A stretch of 24,128 nucleotides of DNA, taken from positions 1-24,128 of the forward strand of contig JBFFLX010000042.1 in NCBI GenBank assembly GCA_041554435.1, written 5' to 3'. Origin of the DNA: BM524 sp041554435. GTDB lineage: Bacteria > Bacteroidota > Bacteroidia > Bacteroidales > F082. The notes beneath the pieces were generated by a model. It was not told the origin of the DNA. It saw only the letters and a list, made by a program, of their open reading frames with translations, and ran no database searches. Positions 23,684-24,128 of the stretch are shown here, piece by piece. Made by a program: the position numbers and the translations under genes. The stretch's first letter is position 1. Every line of letters starts with the position of its first letter.

Positions 23684-23938
23684 CTATTCGGCTTGGGATT
23701 CAGATAAATCTATCTTTTCGCTAAGTTCATTGAGAGCGGCAATGTTTTCCAAAGCAGATTTCTCATCCATACAACTCAAAGCCGTACCCACATGAGCCAA
23801 AACATAGTCTCCAACTTTTGCCTCCGGAACCCATTCAACACAGATATCTCTTTTTACTCCACCAAAATCAACAACAGCCATACCAAAGCCATCATCATTG
23901 CTAATCGACAAAATTTTACCTGGTAACGACAAACACAT
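23684..23938 (-). CDS. hypC: [NiFe]-hydrogenase maturation chaperone HypC/HybG family
   Basis: 84 residues, normal length. It starts MCLSLPGKIL, with the Cys2 that HypC uses to bind the iron precursor and the large hydrogenase subunit after Met removal. The OB-like fold continues with MAVVDFGGVKRDICVEWVP and VGDYVLAHVGTALSCMDE, including the conserved His. HypC works with HypD in building the Fe(CN)2CO group of [NiFe]-hydrogenases. It is transcribed before the sigma54 activator. No hypA, B, D, E, F or hydrogenase structural gene is in view; they may lie right of the window, upstream in the same direction, behind the octamer array. The motif where others have GFA reads GTA. No exact TAnnTTTG box was found upstream. 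Confidence 0.92.
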   Translation of the reverse strand: MCLSLPGKILSISNDDGFGMAVVDFGGVKRDICVEWVPEAKVGDYVLAHVGTALSCMDEKSALENIAALNELSEKIDLSESQAE

Positions 23939-24001
23939 ATGAATTTTTTTCGCTAATATATAGAAAAAACTATATGTGTCAAAATAAAATGGAAATAGAT
24001 A

Positions 24002-24097
24002 AGAGGATTAGAAGATCAGAAGATTAGAAGATTGGAAGATCAGAAGATTGGAAGATTAGAAGATCAGAAGATTAGAAGATCAAGGGATCAATGGATC
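24002..24097. repeat. 8-bp tandem array, consensus AGAAGATY
   Basis: Twelve uninterrupted octamers: AGAGGATT, AGAAGATC, AGAAGATT (twice), GGAAGATC, AGAAGATT, GGAAGATT, AGAAGATC, AGAAGATT, AGAAGATC, then decaying AAGGGATC and AATGGATC. The first base alternates A/G and the last T/C, otherwise the centre is nearly invariant. It lies upstream of hypC, is purine-rich on the plus strand and holds several GATC sites. Eight bases is not a coding period, and there are no unique spacers. Confidence 0.88.
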
Positions 24098-24128
24098 AAT
24101 GACTCTCAACATTAGGAATTTCTATGAA

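Noticed and set aside
24002..24097. CRISPR array
   Set aside because: The units are contiguous 8-mers with no unique spacers and no cas gene is present, so this is a simple tandem repeat.

Overview
The window looks like chromosomal DNA of a Bacteroidota member, most plausibly an anaerobic or facultative marine/sediment Bacteroidales or Marinilabiliales type. This rests on several signs: AT-rich sequence; a protein with a type IX secretion (type B) C-terminal domain, PKD domains and a choice-of-anchor L domain; an S46 dipeptidyl-peptidase; a DUF5777-type barrel; and repeated matches to the Bacteroidota -7 promoter box TAnnTTTG. The species cannot be named from sequence alone. I see no tRNA, rRNA, insertion sequence, prophage or CRISPR array. 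The region reads as ordinary core/accessory chromosome with a few odd loci.

Layout. 1-1958 (minus): a partial ECF sigma factor and a soluble PAS histidine kinase. 2205-3449 (plus): a haem c lipoprotein followed by a DUF5777-like outer-membrane barrel. 3467-6937 (minus): a 1156-residue secreted T9SS protein. 7212-9196 (plus): a small barrel protein joined to ispG, which has an unusually short central insertion. 9284-16145 (plus): a tripartite RND efflux operon (adaptor, pump, TolC) followed directly by a MalY/PatB-type C-S lyase. 16229-18165 (plus): low-molecular-weight tyrosine phosphatase, FmdE-like protein and patatin phospholipase, tightly packed. 18423-21784 (minus): an S46 peptidase and, upstream of it, mannose-1-phosphate guanylyltransferase. 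21913-22518 (minus): a SprT-like metalloprotein. 22719-23938 (minus): a hypC-sigma54 activator pair.

The most unusual locus is the right end. A HypC [NiFe]-hydrogenase maturation chaperone is followed after 2 bases by a PspF-like AAA+ sigma54 activator that has no sensory domain. By alignment to PspF, three residues of its ATPase control machinery are changed (switch Asn, Walker B Glu, sensor I Asn). Lysine, arginine fingers and the Phe-Thr of the GAFTGA loop are kept. The pair is bracketed by two different non-coding arrays that share an 8-bp period. I present these as observations, not as a proven new system.

In general the genes are housekeeping (isoprenoid precursor synthesis, sugar nucleotides, peptide degradation), envelope (efflux, barrels, secreted adhesin-like protein) and regulatory. 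No gap between genes exceeds 300 bases. The larger gaps (470-686, 1959-2204, 6938-7211, 18166-18422, 22519-22718, 23939-24128) hold the promoter boxes, hairpins and repeats listed, and otherwise AT-rich sequence in which I see nothing further.
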